DNA of 64,000 nt from the NCBI RefSeq assembly GCF_018531495.1, contig NZ_JAHDTI010000016.1, positions 182,062 to 246,061 of the forward strand, given 5' to 3'. The stretch's first letter is position 1; every line of letters starts with the position of its first letter. A program made the position numbers and the translations under genes. Below are positions 51,185 to 60,315 of this stretch, piece after piece. Source of the stretch: Nonomuraea sediminis (lineage in GTDB: Bacteria > Actinomycetota > Actinomycetes > Streptosporangiales > Streptosporangiaceae). The notes below the pieces were generated by a model that saw only the letters and a program-made list of their open reading frames with translations, made no database searches and had not been told where the DNA came from.

Positions 51185-52537
51185 ATGGGATTGCTGTCCG
51201 TAGATGAGCTACGTGACGACGTGTCCGCAGGCCGCGTCGACACCGTACTGCTGGCCGTAGCCGATATGCAGGGCAGGTTGCAGGGCAAGCGGCTGTCCGC
51301 CCGCTTCTTCATGGACGAGGTGCTCCGGCACGGCTCGGAGGGCTGCAACTACCTGCTCGCGGTGGACGTCGACATGAACACCGTCGACGGTTACGCGATG
51401 TCGTCCTGGGAGCGCGGGTACGGCGACTTCGTGATGAAGCCGGACCTGTCCACGCTGCGCCGGGTGCCCTGGCAGGAGGGCACGGTCATGCTGATGGCCG
51501 ACCTGACCTGGGAGAGCGGCGAGGACGTGGCACCCTCCCCGAGGCAGATCCTGCGCAAGCAGATCGCCCGGCTCGAAGAGCGCGGATTGCGCGCCTTCGT
51601 GGGGACAGAGCTGGAGTTCGTGGTTTTCGAGGACTCCTACGAGGACGCCTGGAAGCGGGCCTACCGCGACATGACGCCCGCAAATCTCTACAACGTCGAC
51701 TATTCGCTGCTCGGCACCGCGCGCATCGAGCCGCTGCTGCGCCGGATAAGGCTGGACATGGAGGGCGCCGGGCTCTATGTCGAGTCGGCCAAGGGCGAAT
51801 GCAACCTCGGCCAGCACGAGATCGCCTTCCGCTACGACGAGGCACTCAAGACCTGCGACAACCACTCGATCTACAAGAACGGCGCCAAGGAGATCGCCGC
51901 CCTGGAGGGCAAGTCGATCACCTTCATGGCAAAGCCGAACCAACGCGAGGGTAATTCTTGCCATATCCACATATCGGTGCGATCTGTGGACGGCGACGCC
52001 GTGATGGCGGGTGACGGACCGCACGGCCTTTCCAAGCTCGGCGAGCATTTCATCGCCGGACAGCTGGCCTGCATGAAGGAACTCACCCTCTTCTACGCGC
52101 CGAACATCAACTCCTACAAGCGTTACGTGCCAGGAAGCTTCGCACCGACCGCCATAAAGTGGGGAGTGGACAACCGCACCTGCTCGTTGCGCCTGGTGGG
52201 CCACGGGCACTCGCTGCGCGTGGAGAACCGCGTCCCGGGCGGCGATGTGAACCCGTACCTCGCGGTCTCGGCGCTCATCGCCGCCGGGCTGCACGGCATC
52301 GACGAGGAGCTTCCGCTGGAGGAGGCCTTCGGCGGAAACGCCTACACCTCGGGCGCCGAGACGGTGCCACACACGCTGCGGGACGCGCTGACGCTGTTCG
52401 AGGGCTCGAAGCTGGCCCGCCAGACGTTCGGCGACGACGTGGTCGCGCACTACGCCAACAACGCCAGGGTGGAGCTGACCGCCTTCGACGCGGCGGTCAC
52501 GGACTGGGAAATGTACAGAGGATTCGAACGACTGTGA
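51185..52537 (+). CDS. Glutamine-synthetase-like gamma-glutamylamide synthetase (PuuA/GlnA4 type)
   Basis: 450 aa. Joins glutamate to an amine using ATP. GS-fold landmarks are GTELEFVVFEDS, ESAKGECNLGQHEIAFRY, NSCHIHISV, NSYKRYVPGSFAPTAIKWG and RVENRVPGGDVNPYLA. It lacks the typical GS adenylylation context and sits with an ALDH, SDR and gamma-glutamyl hydrolase, so it belongs to a catabolic amine pathway. AGGAG lies five bases before the ATG. Ethanolamine or a polyamine are the likely amines. Confidence 0.88.
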   Translation: MGLLSVDELRDDVSAGRVDTVLLAVADMQGRLQGKRLSARFFMDEVLRHGSEGCNYLLAVDVDMNTVDGYAMSSWERGYGDFVMKPDLSTLRRVPWQEGTVMLMADLTWESGEDVAPSPRQILRKQIARLEERGLRAFVGTELEFVVFEDSYEDAWKRAYRDMTPANLYNVDYSLLGTARIEPLLRRIRLDMEGAGLYVESAKGECNLGQHEIAFRYDEALKTCDNHSIYKNGAKEIAALEGKSITFMAKPNQREGNSCHIHISVRSVDGDAVMAGDGPHGLSKLGEHFIAGQLACMKELTLFYAPNINSYKRYVPGSFAPTAIKWGVDNRTCSLRLVGHGHSLRVENRVPGGDVNPYLAVSALIAAGLHGIDEELPLEEAFGGNAYTSGAETVPHTLRDALTLFEGSKLARQTFGDDVVAHYANNARVELTAFDAAVTDWEMYRGFERL

Positions 52538-53877
52538 AGATCATCAACCCGGCGACCGAGGACGTGGTCGCCGACGTCGAACTGGCCGACGCGGCCGAGG
52601 TCGACAGGGCCGTGGAGCGTGCCAGGCGGGCCTACGCCACCTGGCGCGACGTGGCCCCAGGCGACCGTGCCAGGCTGCTGCGCAGGCTCGCGGCGCTGGT
52701 CGGCGAGCACGCCGAGGAGCTGGCCCTGCTGGAGGTCACCAACTCCGGGCACCCGATCGGCAACGCCCGCTGGGAGTCCGGCAGCGTCCGCGACGTGTTC
52801 GACTTCTACGCGGGCGCGCCCGAGCGCAACCACGGCAAGCAGATCCCGGTGCCGGGCGGCATCGACGTCACCTTCCAGGAGCCGCTGGGCGTGGTGGGCG
52901 TCATCGTCCCGTGGAACTTCCCCTTGCTGATCGCGAGCTGGGGCGTCGCCCCGGCGCTCGCGGCGGGCAACACGGTGATCGTGAAACCCGCCGAATGGAC
53001 CCCGCTGACCGCGCTGAGGCTGGCCGAGCTGGCCCTGGCGGCGGGCCTCCCCGAGGGGGTGCTCCAGGTGCTGCCTGGGGCAGGGGAGGTCGCGGGTGCC
53101 CGGCTGGTCGAGCACCCGGACGTGGCCAAGATCGTGTTCACCGGGTCCACCGAGGTGGGCAAGGAGATCGCGGCCAAGGCCGCGGCCCAGGTCAAGCGGA
53201 TCACCCTCGAGCTGGGCGGCAAGTCCGCGAACATCGTCTTCAACGACGCCGACCTCGACAAGGCCGCCAGGACCGCGCCGTACGCCGTCTTCGACAACTC
53301 CGGGCAGGACTGCTGCGCCCGCTCCCGGGTGCTGGTGCAGGCCGACGTCTACGACGAGTTCCTTGAGCGCCTGACGGAGGCGGCCAGGGGCGTCAAGGTG
53401 GGCGACCCGCTGTCCACGGAGACCGAGATGGGCCCCCTGGTCAGCGCCGAGCACCGCGAGCGGGTCCGGTCGTTCATGGACGGCACGCCGTACTTCCAGG
53501 GCGACTGCCCGCAGGGCAAGGGGTTCTGGTTCCCGCCGACGATCCTGACCTCGCAGCTCAGCGACCGGGCGTTCACCGAGGAGATCTTCGGTCCCGTCAT
53601 GTCCGTGGTGCCGTTCAAGGACGAGGCCGAAGCCGTACAGATCGCCAACGACACCGTCTACGGGCTGAGCGGCTCGATCTGGACCCGCGACGTCGGCCGG
53701 GCGCTGCGCGTGGCGCGGGCCGTCGAGTCGGGCGCGCTGAGCGTGAACTCGCACTCGTCGGTCCGCTACTGGACGCCGTTCGGCGGGTTCAAGCAGTCGG
53801 GGCTGGGCCGCGAGCTCGGACCCGACGCCCTGTCCGCCTTCACCGAGACCAAGAACGTCTTCATTTCCTGGGAGTAG
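52534..53877 (+). CDS. Aldehyde dehydrogenase of the gamma-glutamyl pathway
   Basis: 447 aa, NAD(P)-dependent. Landmarks: VIVPWNFPLLIASW, IVFTGSTEVGKEIA, LELGGKSANIVF (general-base Glu), NSGQDCCARSR (catalytic Cys) and FGPVMSVVPF. It should oxidise the gamma-glutamylated aldehyde to the acid. GTG 52534 overlaps the synthetase stop as GTGA. Confidence 0.92.
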   Translation: MKIINPATEDVVADVELADAAEVDRAVERARRAYATWRDVAPGDRARLLRRLAALVGEHAEELALLEVTNSGHPIGNARWESGSVRDVFDFYAGAPERNHGKQIPVPGGIDVTFQEPLGVVGVIVPWNFPLLIASWGVAPALAAGNTVIVKPAEWTPLTALRLAELALAAGLPEGVLQVLPGAGEVAGARLVEHPDVAKIVFTGSTEVGKEIAAKAAAQVKRITLELGGKSANIVFNDADLDKAARTAPYAVFDNSGQDCCARSRVLVQADVYDEFLERLTEAARGVKVGDPLSTETEMGPLVSAEHRERVRSFMDGTPYFQGDCPQGKGFWFPPTILTSQLSDRAFTEEIFGPVMSVVPFKDEAEAVQIANDTVYGLSGSIWTRDVGRALRVARAVESGALSVNSHSSVRYWTPFGGFKQSGLGRELGPDALSAFTETKNVFISWE

Positions 53878-53883
53878 TAGAAC

Positions 53884-54648
53884 ATGCAGCGTTTGCAGGA
53901 CCGCGTCGCCGTGATCACCGGTGCGGGCAGCGGGATCGGGCTGGCCACGGCGCGGCGCTTCGCCGAGGAGGGCGCCAAGGTCGTCTGCGTCGACATCGAC
54001 GAGGAGGCCGGCGGCAAGGCCGCGAGCGAGGTCGGCGGCATCTACGTCAAGGCGGACGTCACCAACGAGGACGACGTCATCCGGATGTACCAGACGGCCT
54101 TCGACACCTACGGCAGCGTGGACATCGCCTTCAACAACGCCGGGATCTCCCCGCCCGACGACGACTCGATCCTCGAGACCGGGATCGACGCCTGGCGCCG
54201 GGTCCAGGAGGTCAACCTGACCAGCGTGTACCTGTGCTGCAAGCACGCGCTGGGGTACATGCGCCGCCAGGGCAAGGGCTCGATCATCAACACGGCCTCG
54301 TTCGTGGCGGTGATGGGCTCGGCGACCTCGCAGATCTCCTACACCGCGTCCAAGGGCGGCGTGCTGGCCATGTCGCGCGAGCTCGGCGTGCAGTTCGCCC
54401 GTGAGGGCATCCGCGTCAACGCCCTGTGCCCCGGCCCTGTCAACACGCCGCTGCTGCAGGAGCTGTTCGCCAAGGACCCCGAGCGGGCGCAGCGCCGCCT
54501 GGTGCACGTGCCCGTCGGCCGTTTCGCCGAGGCCACCGAGATCGCCGCCGCGGTCGCGTTCCTGGCCAGCGACGACTCCAGCTTCATCACGGCCTCGGAG
54601 TTCCTCGTCGACGGCGGCATCTCCGGCGCCTACGTGACGCCGCTCTAG
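53884..54648 (+). CDS. Short-chain dehydrogenase in the gamma-glutamyl operon
   Basis: 254 aa, classical SDR: TGAGSGIG, NNAGIS, NTASF with YTASK, and PGPVNTPL. Six bases after the ALDH stop, so co-transcribed. An alcohol-to-aldehyde step would be needed if the amine is ethanolamine, which makes this gene a good candidate for oxidising gamma-glutamylethanolamide (inference). Confidence 0.9.
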   Translation: MQRLQDRVAVITGAGSGIGLATARRFAEEGAKVVCVDIDEEAGGKAASEVGGIYVKADVTNEDDVIRMYQTAFDTYGSVDIAFNNAGISPPDDDSILETGIDAWRRVQEVNLTSVYLCCKHALGYMRRQGKGSIINTASFVAVMGSATSQISYTASKGGVLAMSRELGVQFAREGIRVNALCPGPVNTPLLQELFAKDPERAQRRLVHVPVGRFAEATEIAAAVAFLASDDSSFITASEFLVDGGISGAYVTPL

Positions 54649-54687
54649 AAAGATCTCTTGGTACGGCAGGCCTGGGAGGGGAGAGTC

Positions 54688-55377
54688 GTGACACGTCCGG
54701 TCATCGGAATCTCGTGCTACGTGGAGACCGCGCGCTTCACCGTGTGGGAGATGACCGCGTCTCTCCTCCCCCACGCCTACGTCGAGCAGGTCGTGCGGGC
54801 GGGCGGCCAGCCGGTCGTCCTGCCGCCCGTCGGGGAGGCCGGTTCCCTGGTGGACCGGCTCGACGGCCTCATCCTGGCCGGTGGGGGCGACATGGATCCC
54901 GCGAGCTACGACCAGGAGCCGCTGGACACCACCGGATACATCCGGAAATTTCGGGATGACTCCGAACTTGCCCTGATGGACGGTGCCCTCCGCCGCGGCC
55001 TGCCGTTCTTCGGCATCTGCCGCGGCATGCAGGTGCTGAACGTGGCGCTCGGCGGCACCCTGCACCAGCACCTGCCGGACGTGGTCGGCCACACGCGCCA
55101 CTCCCCCGCCCCCGGCCAGTACGGCCCGATGCCCGTGCGGCCGGTCGCCGGGACCCGCCTGGCCGAGCTCCTCGGCGAGGATCCCGTCGACGCCTCCCAC
55201 TACCACCACCAGGCCATCGACCGCCTGGCGGACGGCCTGACGGTGAGCGCCCGCGCGGAGGACGGCATCATCGAGGCCGTGGACGTCGACGACCACCCCT
55301 TCGCCCTGGCGGTCCAGTGGCACCCGGAGGTCGGCGTGGACGATCGCCTGTTCAAGGCCTTGATCACCGCCTGCTGA
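54688..55377 (+). CDS. Class I gamma-glutamyl hydrolase (PuuD type)
   Basis: 229 aa. Glutamine-amidotransferase-like peptidase C26 fold: ILAGGGDMDPASY, nucleophile Cys in FFGICRGMQVLN, and WHPEV. It releases glutamate from the gamma-glutamyl product at the end of the pathway. GTG 54688 is chosen because a GGAGGGGAG stretch lies just upstream. Confidence 0.9.
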   Translation: MTRPVIGISCYVETARFTVWEMTASLLPHAYVEQVVRAGGQPVVLPPVGEAGSLVDRLDGLILAGGGDMDPASYDQEPLDTTGYIRKFRDDSELALMDGALRRGLPFFGICRGMQVLNVALGGTLHQHLPDVVGHTRHSPAPGQYGPMPVRPVAGTRLAELLGEDPVDASHYHHQAIDRLADGLTVSARAEDGIIEAVDVDDHPFALAVQWHPEVGVDDRLFKALITAC

Positions 55378-55421
55378 ATTTGGGCCTTACTGGAAACCTT
55401 CTTTACTTTTAGACTTGCGGT

Positions 55422-56369
55422 GTGGATCTCGAGGTCCGTCACCTAAGGGTGCTGTGCGCGATCGCAGACAGCGGGAGCATCTCCAGAGCCGCCGCGACCC
55501 TGGGGATGTCGCAACCGGCGATGGCCGCCCAGCTCAGGCGCATCGAGCGGCAGTTCGGTGGCGCGCTGTTCGACAGAAGCCATGACGGCGCCACCCCGAC
55601 TCCGCTGGGCGAGTGGCTGCTGGCCAGGTCGAGGAGCCTGGTGCCCGCCTTCGACGAACTGGAGCGGGACGCCAGGAGGCGTACGACCGACACGACGCGG
55701 ATCCGGGTGGGGTGCGCGCCCACGCGGCTGGCGATCTACGTGGCCAAGAGCCTGCGCAGGCTGGTCCCCGAGGCCGACATCAGGCTGCGCACCGAGCAGA
55801 CCATGGACGCGCTGCCCGGGCTGCTCGCCTCCGAGCGGATCGAGCTGGCCACGCTGGACGACTACCCGGGTCACGAGCTGTCGCCGCCGCAGGGCGCCGC
55901 GTACGCGGTGATCGCGACCGAGCCGCTGTTCGTCGGCCTGGCCCAGGACCATCCGCTGGCCGGGCGGGAGGAGGTCGACCTGGCCGACCTGGCCGAGGAG
56001 GACTGGGCGCAGCCCGCGCAGATGGAGTCCGGACCGCGCGAGCACTTCTGGGCGGCCTGCGCGCAGAGCGGGTTCGCGCCGCGCCTGACCTACGGCGTCA
56101 ACCTCGAGGTCGCCCTCGACCTGATCTCCGAGGGCCGCTGCGTGGGCCTGTTCCAGGCCACCGCCCCGGCCAGGGAGCGCGTCACACTGCGCCCGTTGAC
56201 GGACGCGCCCCTGCGCTTCCGTCACGTGCTCGGCTGGACGACGCGGGGCCCGTTCGCCGGTCAGGCCGACGATCTCGTCGACGCGGTGCGCAAGACGTAC
56301 TGGGCGGAGTCGATGCGGGCGCCCGTCTATCGCGCCTGGTTGAAGCGCCACGGACGGGCCATAGCGTGA
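55422..56369 (+). CDS. LysR-family regulator
   Basis: 315 aa. N-terminal wHTH (HLRVLCAIADSGSISRAAATLGMSQPAMAAQLRRIERQFGGALFDRS), then a co-inducer domain. TAGACT ends seven bases before the GTG, so it is probably leaderless. It lies 44 bp after the hydrolase gene on the same strand; its target is not evident and could be the secreted peptidase downstream. Confidence 0.88.
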   Translation: MDLEVRHLRVLCAIADSGSISRAAATLGMSQPAMAAQLRRIERQFGGALFDRSHDGATPTPLGEWLLARSRSLVPAFDELERDARRRTTDTTRIRVGCAPTRLAIYVAKSLRRLVPEADIRLRTEQTMDALPGLLASERIELATLDDYPGHELSPPQGAAYAVIATEPLFVGLAQDHPLAGREEVDLADLAEEDWAQPAQMESGPREHFWAACAQSGFAPRLTYGVNLEVALDLISEGRCVGLFQATAPARERVTLRPLTDAPLRFRHVLGWTTRGPFAGQADDLVDAVRKTYWAESMRAPVYRAWLKRHGRAIA

Positions 56370-56461
56370 CGTTATAGGAAGTTGTTGGGTACCGCCCCGT
56401 ACACAGCCTGTGAAGACTTGGGATCAACTCCACTCCGACACCCCCCTGAGGAGCCAAGAGA

Positions 56462-58762
56462 GTGAAACCCAAGCTCAGGCTGGGGGCTGCCGCCTTGCTC
56501 GCGGTGGCCCTCTCCACCGTCTCGCTCGCCGGCGCCACGAGCGCCGGGGCGGCGAGGGCGGTGGACCCGCCATCCCCCGACCCCCGCCATAACGCGATCG
56601 CCACCTCGCAGAACCTGATAAAGGCCGACAAGGCGGCGTTACAAGCCACCGACCAGGACTCCTTCGCGCTCACCTCCAGCATCGAGGGCCCGCGCGGCAC
56701 GCAGTACCTCACCTACGGCCGCACCCACGCGGGCCTGCCCGTCTACGGCGGCGACGTGGTCGTGGCCACCGACGCCTCGGGCGCGCTCGTGCGGTCGGTC
56801 GCCTCCGGCCAGCAGAGCAAGATCGACGTGTCCACGAAGCCGGCCGTCACCGCTGTGAGGGCGGCGGTGACGGCCAGGACGCGCCTGGCCAAGGCGGCCT
56901 CCGTGGCCACGCCCACCCTGGTGATCCACGCCACGACCGCCCAGCCGCGCCTGGCCTGGGAGGTCGTCGTCACCGGGGCCGACCGCCCGAGCACGCTGCA
57001 CGTCTACGTGGACGCCAGGACCGGCAAGGTCATCGACCAGTGGGACGAGGTGCGCGAGGGCACCGGCAACAGCTACTACAACGGCAACCCCGTCACGATC
57101 GACACCACGCCCTCGTACACCATGCGCGACCCGAACCGCAGCGGCCTCCAGTGCGGCGGGCAGAACGGCCAGCCGTACACCAAGTCCAGCGACAGCTGGG
57201 GCAACGGCGGCGGCACGAACCTGGAGACCGCGTGCGTGGACGCGCTGTTCGACGTCCAGCACGAGTGGGACATGCTCAAGCAGTGGCTGGGCCGCAACGG
57301 CATCAACGGCCAGGGCGGCGGCTACCCGGCCTACGTCGGGCTGAACGAGGTCAACGCCTACTGGACCGGCTCGTACGCCACCTTCGGCCACAACCAGGCC
57401 GGGAGCCAGCAGCTGACCTCGATGGACGTCGTCGGGCACGAGTTCGGCCACGGCATCTTCCAGTTCTCCGGCGGCGGCGGCGCGGGCAGCGGCAACGAGA
57501 CCGGCGGGCTCAACGAGTCGACCGGTGACATCTTCGGCGCCCTGCTCGAGCACTACGTCAACGAGCCCGCCAACCTCGACCCGCCCGACTACCTGGTCGG
57601 CGAGGAGGTCAACCTGGCCGGCAACGGCCCGATCAGGAACATGCAGAACCCGTCGGCCACCGGCGACCCGAACTGCTACAGCTCCTCCATCCCGAGCACC
57701 GAGGTGCACGCGGCGGCCGGACCGCAGAACCATTGGTTCTATTTGGTCGCAGAGGGTACTAACGGGAGCACTAGGTGTGACAGCGGCGCGGCGATCACGG
57801 GCATTGGCATCCAGAAAGCCGGTCAGATCTACCTGGCCGCGCTCAACACCAAGACCCTGCCGTGGACCTACGCCAAGGCCAGGATCGCCACGCTGAACGC
57901 GGCCAAGTCGCTGTTCTCGGGTTGCAACGAGTTCAACGTGGTGAAGGCGGCATGGAGCGGTGTGAGCGTGGGCGCGCAGTCAGGCGAGCCGACCTGCACC
58001 TCGCAGCAGAACGACTTCAGCCTGACGCTCGACCCTGCCTCCGGCTCCGTCCAGCCCGGCGGCACGGCGACCACCACGGTCAGGACCACGGTGACCAGCG
58101 GCTCGGCGCAGCAGATCGCGCTGAGCACGGGCACGCTGCCCGCGGGCGTGACGGCCCAGTTCAACCCGCAGACGATCACCGCGGGCCAGACCTCGACGCT
58201 GACGCTGACCACCTCGGCGAGCAGCAGCGGCACGCAGTCGATCCAGGTGATCGCCACCGGCGCGAACGCCACCCACCAGGCGAACTACACCCTGCAGATC
58301 GGGCAGCCGAGCAGCGACTACTCCTTCACCGTCAACCCGGCCTCCGCGTCGGTCCAGGCGGGGCAGTCGGCCACGGCGACGATCAGCACCCAGGTGACCG
58401 CGGGCCAGACGCAGCAGATCACGCTGTCGGCCGGCAACCTGCCCAGCGGGGTGACGGTGTCGTTCAACCCGCAGACGATCAACGCGGGCCAGTCGTCGAC
58501 CGTCACGTTCACCACGACCGCGTCGGTGTCGCCGAACACCTACACGATCGGGCTGAACGCCGACGGGGCCAGCACGGACCACACGGCCACGTTCAACCTG
58601 ACGGTCAGCGGCAGCTCGCAGACCACCTGGCAGCCGTGGACCCCGTACGCGGTCGGCGCGGTCGTCACCTACAACGGCGTGCAGTACCGGTGCCTGCAGG
58701 CGCACACCAGCCAGCCGGACTGGACGCCGCCCGCCGTACCGGCGCTCTGGCAGCCGATCTGA
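56462..58762 (+). CDS. Secreted M4 metallopeptidase with Ig-like repeats and chitin-binding domain
   Basis: 766 aa preproprotein. Signal peptide, FTP/PepSY propeptide to about residue 200, then the thermolysin-like domain: zinc motif HEFGH at residues 326-330 and third ligand Glu352 in GGLNESTGD, with PQNHWFYLVAEG carrying the later His. Two Ig-like repeats follow (about 518-612 and 619-717, each with NPASxSVQ and FNPQTI). Last comes a CBM5/12-type module (721-766, TTWQPWTPYAVGAVVTYNG). Probably degrades protein bound to chitin or cell-wall material. Confidence 0.93.
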   Translation: MKPKLRLGAAALLAVALSTVSLAGATSAGAARAVDPPSPDPRHNAIATSQNLIKADKAALQATDQDSFALTSSIEGPRGTQYLTYGRTHAGLPVYGGDVVVATDASGALVRSVASGQQSKIDVSTKPAVTAVRAAVTARTRLAKAASVATPTLVIHATTAQPRLAWEVVVTGADRPSTLHVYVDARTGKVIDQWDEVREGTGNSYYNGNPVTIDTTPSYTMRDPNRSGLQCGGQNGQPYTKSSDSWGNGGGTNLETACVDALFDVQHEWDMLKQWLGRNGINGQGGGYPAYVGLNEVNAYWTGSYATFGHNQAGSQQLTSMDVVGHEFGHGIFQFSGGGGAGSGNETGGLNESTGDIFGALLEHYVNEPANLDPPDYLVGEEVNLAGNGPIRNMQNPSATGDPNCYSSSIPSTEVHAAAGPQNHWFYLVAEGTNGSTRCDSGAAITGIGIQKAGQIYLAALNTKTLPWTYAKARIATLNAAKSLFSGCNEFNVVKAAWSGVSVGAQSGEPTCTSQQNDFSLTLDPASGSVQPGGTATTTVRTTVTSGSAQQIALSTGTLPAGVTAQFNPQTITAGQTSTLTLTTSASSSGTQSIQVIATGANATHQANYTLQIGQPSSDYSFTVNPASASVQAGQSATATISTQVTAGQTQQITLSAGNLPSGVTVSFNPQTINAGQSSTVTFTTTASVSPNTYTIGLNADGASTDHTATFNLTVSGSSQTTWQPWTPYAVGAVVTYNGVQYRCLQAHTSQPDWTPPAVPALWQPI

Positions 58763-58773
58763 CCCCGTGATCC

Positions 58774-58810
58774 GGGGCGGCCGTTCACTCCGGGGCGGCC
58801 GCCCCCTTTT
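58774..58810 (+). terminator. Terminator after the M4 peptidase gene
   Basis: GGGGCGGCC (58774-58782) pairs with GGCCGCCCC (58797-58805), followed by CTTTT. It separates the two peptidase genes. Confidence 0.8.
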
Positions 58811-58823
58811 CGTGTGAGGACTC

Positions 58824-60152
58824 ATGAGTATCAAGCTCGTCGCGTCGGCGCTGGCGCTGGCGGCGACCTCGCTCACGCCCGTCGCCGATCCGTCCACGCC
58901 GCCGGACATCCAGGTGGCGAACGTGCAGGCGCACCTCAGCCAGTTGCAGACGATCGCCTCGCAGAACGGCGGCAACCGGGCCTCGGGCCGGTCCGGCTTC
59001 ACCGCCTCGCTCAACTACGTCAAGGGCAAGCTGGACGCCGCCGGGTTCACCACCCGCGTGCAGAGCTTCAGCGGCGGCAGCAACCTCATCGCCGACTGGC
59101 CCGGCGGCCCCGCCGACCAGACCGTCATGCTCGGCGCGCACCTCGACAGCGTCTCCGCCGGGCCCGGCATCAACGACAACGGGTCCGGCTCGGCCAGCCT
59201 GCTGGAGATCGCGCTCACGCTGGCCGCGACCAGGCCTGCGCTCACCAAGCACGTGCGCTTCGGCTGGTGGGGAGCCGAGGAGCAGGGCATGGTGGGCTCG
59301 CGCTACTACGTTCAGAACGGAGGCGCGAGCGGCGTGCAGGTGTACCTGAACTTCGACATGGTCGCCTCGCCCAACGCCGGCTACTTCGTCTACGACGACG
59401 ACGCGACGCTGCAGCGGCTCTTCAACGACTACTACGGCACGCTCGGCCTGCAGACCGAGCCGGAGAACGAGGGCGACGGCCGCAGCGACCACGCCCCGTT
59501 CAAGAACGCCGGGGTCAGGGTGGGAGGCATCGCCGCGGGCGCCGACTACACCATGACCTCCTCCGAGGCCGCCAAGTGGGGAGGTACGGCGGGCCAGCCG
59601 TTCGACCGGTGCTACCACAGGGCGTGTGACACCTACCCGGCCAACATCAACGTCACGGCGCTGGACCGCAGCGCCGACGCCACCGCCTCCGTGCTGTGGA
59701 AGCTGGCCGTGGGCTCGGGCACGCCGGACTACTCCGTCTCGGTGAACCCGGCCTCGGCAACGGTCCAGCCCGGCCAGCCGGCCACCACCACGCTGAGCTC
59801 GTCAGGGCAGGGCCAGACCATCTCCCTGGCGGCCACGAACGTGCCCACGGGTGTGAACGTGACCTTCAACCCGCAGACGATCACGGCGGGCCAGTCGTCC
59901 ACCGTGACCATCGCCACCACCAGCGGCGTCACGCCGAACACCTACACGATCGGCCTGGGCGACCCCGGCCACTCGGCGCCCTTCGCACTGACCGTGGGCG
60001 GCGGCCAGGGCACCACCTGGCAGCCGTGGACTGCCTACGCGGCAGGCGCGCTCGTCACCTACAACGGCGTCCAGTACCGATGCCTGCAGTCCCACACCTC
60101 CCAGCCCGGCTGGGAACCCCCCAACGTCCCCGCCTTATGGCAGCGGTCGTAG
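58824..60152 (+). CDS. Secreted M28 aminopeptidase with the same C-terminal modules
   Basis: 442 aa. Short signal peptide, then an M28 domain like Streptomyces griseus aminopeptidase. Zinc ligands and catalytic residues are visible: His in LGAHLDS, Asp in INDNGSG, GluGlu in WGAEEQG, Asp in LNFDMVAS, His in CYHRACDTY. One Ig-like repeat (DYSVSVNPASATVQPGQ) and a CBM5/12-type module (TTWQPWTAYAAGALVTYNG) follow. These are clearly homologous to the tail of the M4 gene just upstream, so endo- and exopeptidase are targeted to the same surface. Confidence 0.92.
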   Translation: MSIKLVASALALAATSLTPVADPSTPPDIQVANVQAHLSQLQTIASQNGGNRASGRSGFTASLNYVKGKLDAAGFTTRVQSFSGGSNLIADWPGGPADQTVMLGAHLDSVSAGPGINDNGSGSASLLEIALTLAATRPALTKHVRFGWWGAEEQGMVGSRYYVQNGGASGVQVYLNFDMVASPNAGYFVYDDDATLQRLFNDYYGTLGLQTEPENEGDGRSDHAPFKNAGVRVGGIAAGADYTMTSSEAAKWGGTAGQPFDRCYHRACDTYPANINVTALDRSADATASVLWKLAVGSGTPDYSVSVNPASATVQPGQPATTTLSSSGQGQTISLAATNVPTGVNVTFNPQTITAGQSSTVTIATTSGVTPNTYTIGLGDPGHSAPFALTVGGGQGTTWQPWTAYAAGALVTYNGVQYRCLQSHTSQPGWEPPNVPALWQRS

Positions 60153-60167
60153 CACGCCGGACAACAC

Positions 60168-60211
60168 CACGAGCCCGGCGCCGAACTCGGCGTCGAGCTC
60201 GTGCTGCTTTT
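60168..60211 (+). terminator. Possible terminator after the M28 gene
   Basis: CACGAGC (60168-60174) and GCTCGTG (60197-60203) pair over a long loop that itself contains CCGGCGCCG; CTGCTTTT follows. The rest of 60153-60315 shows a minus-strand stretch that reads like coding sequence (SEKEFSAIQSRLEREQPGF), but I could not tie it to a gene. Confidence 0.45.
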
Positions 60212-60315
60212 CCGGGGTGGCCACACGTCTCCCGAGATCGTGACGAAGCCGGGTTGCTCGCGTTCCAGGCGGCTCTGGATCGCGCTGAACTCCTTCTCGG
60301 AGTGCGCCGCGCCGC

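Noticed and set aside
52450..55323. 957-codon open frame antisense to the gamma-glutamylation operon
   Set aside because: It mirrors the synthetase, ALDH, SDR and hydrolase genes, is rich in Gly, Arg, Val and Asp, has no recognisable domain, and is explained by high GC at third codon positions.
60153..60315. Minus-strand coding-like stretch after the M28 gene
   Set aside because: A short run reads like protein (SEKEFSAIQSRLEREQPGF), but there is no start, no recognisable family and no intact frame, so a gene remnant cannot be supported.
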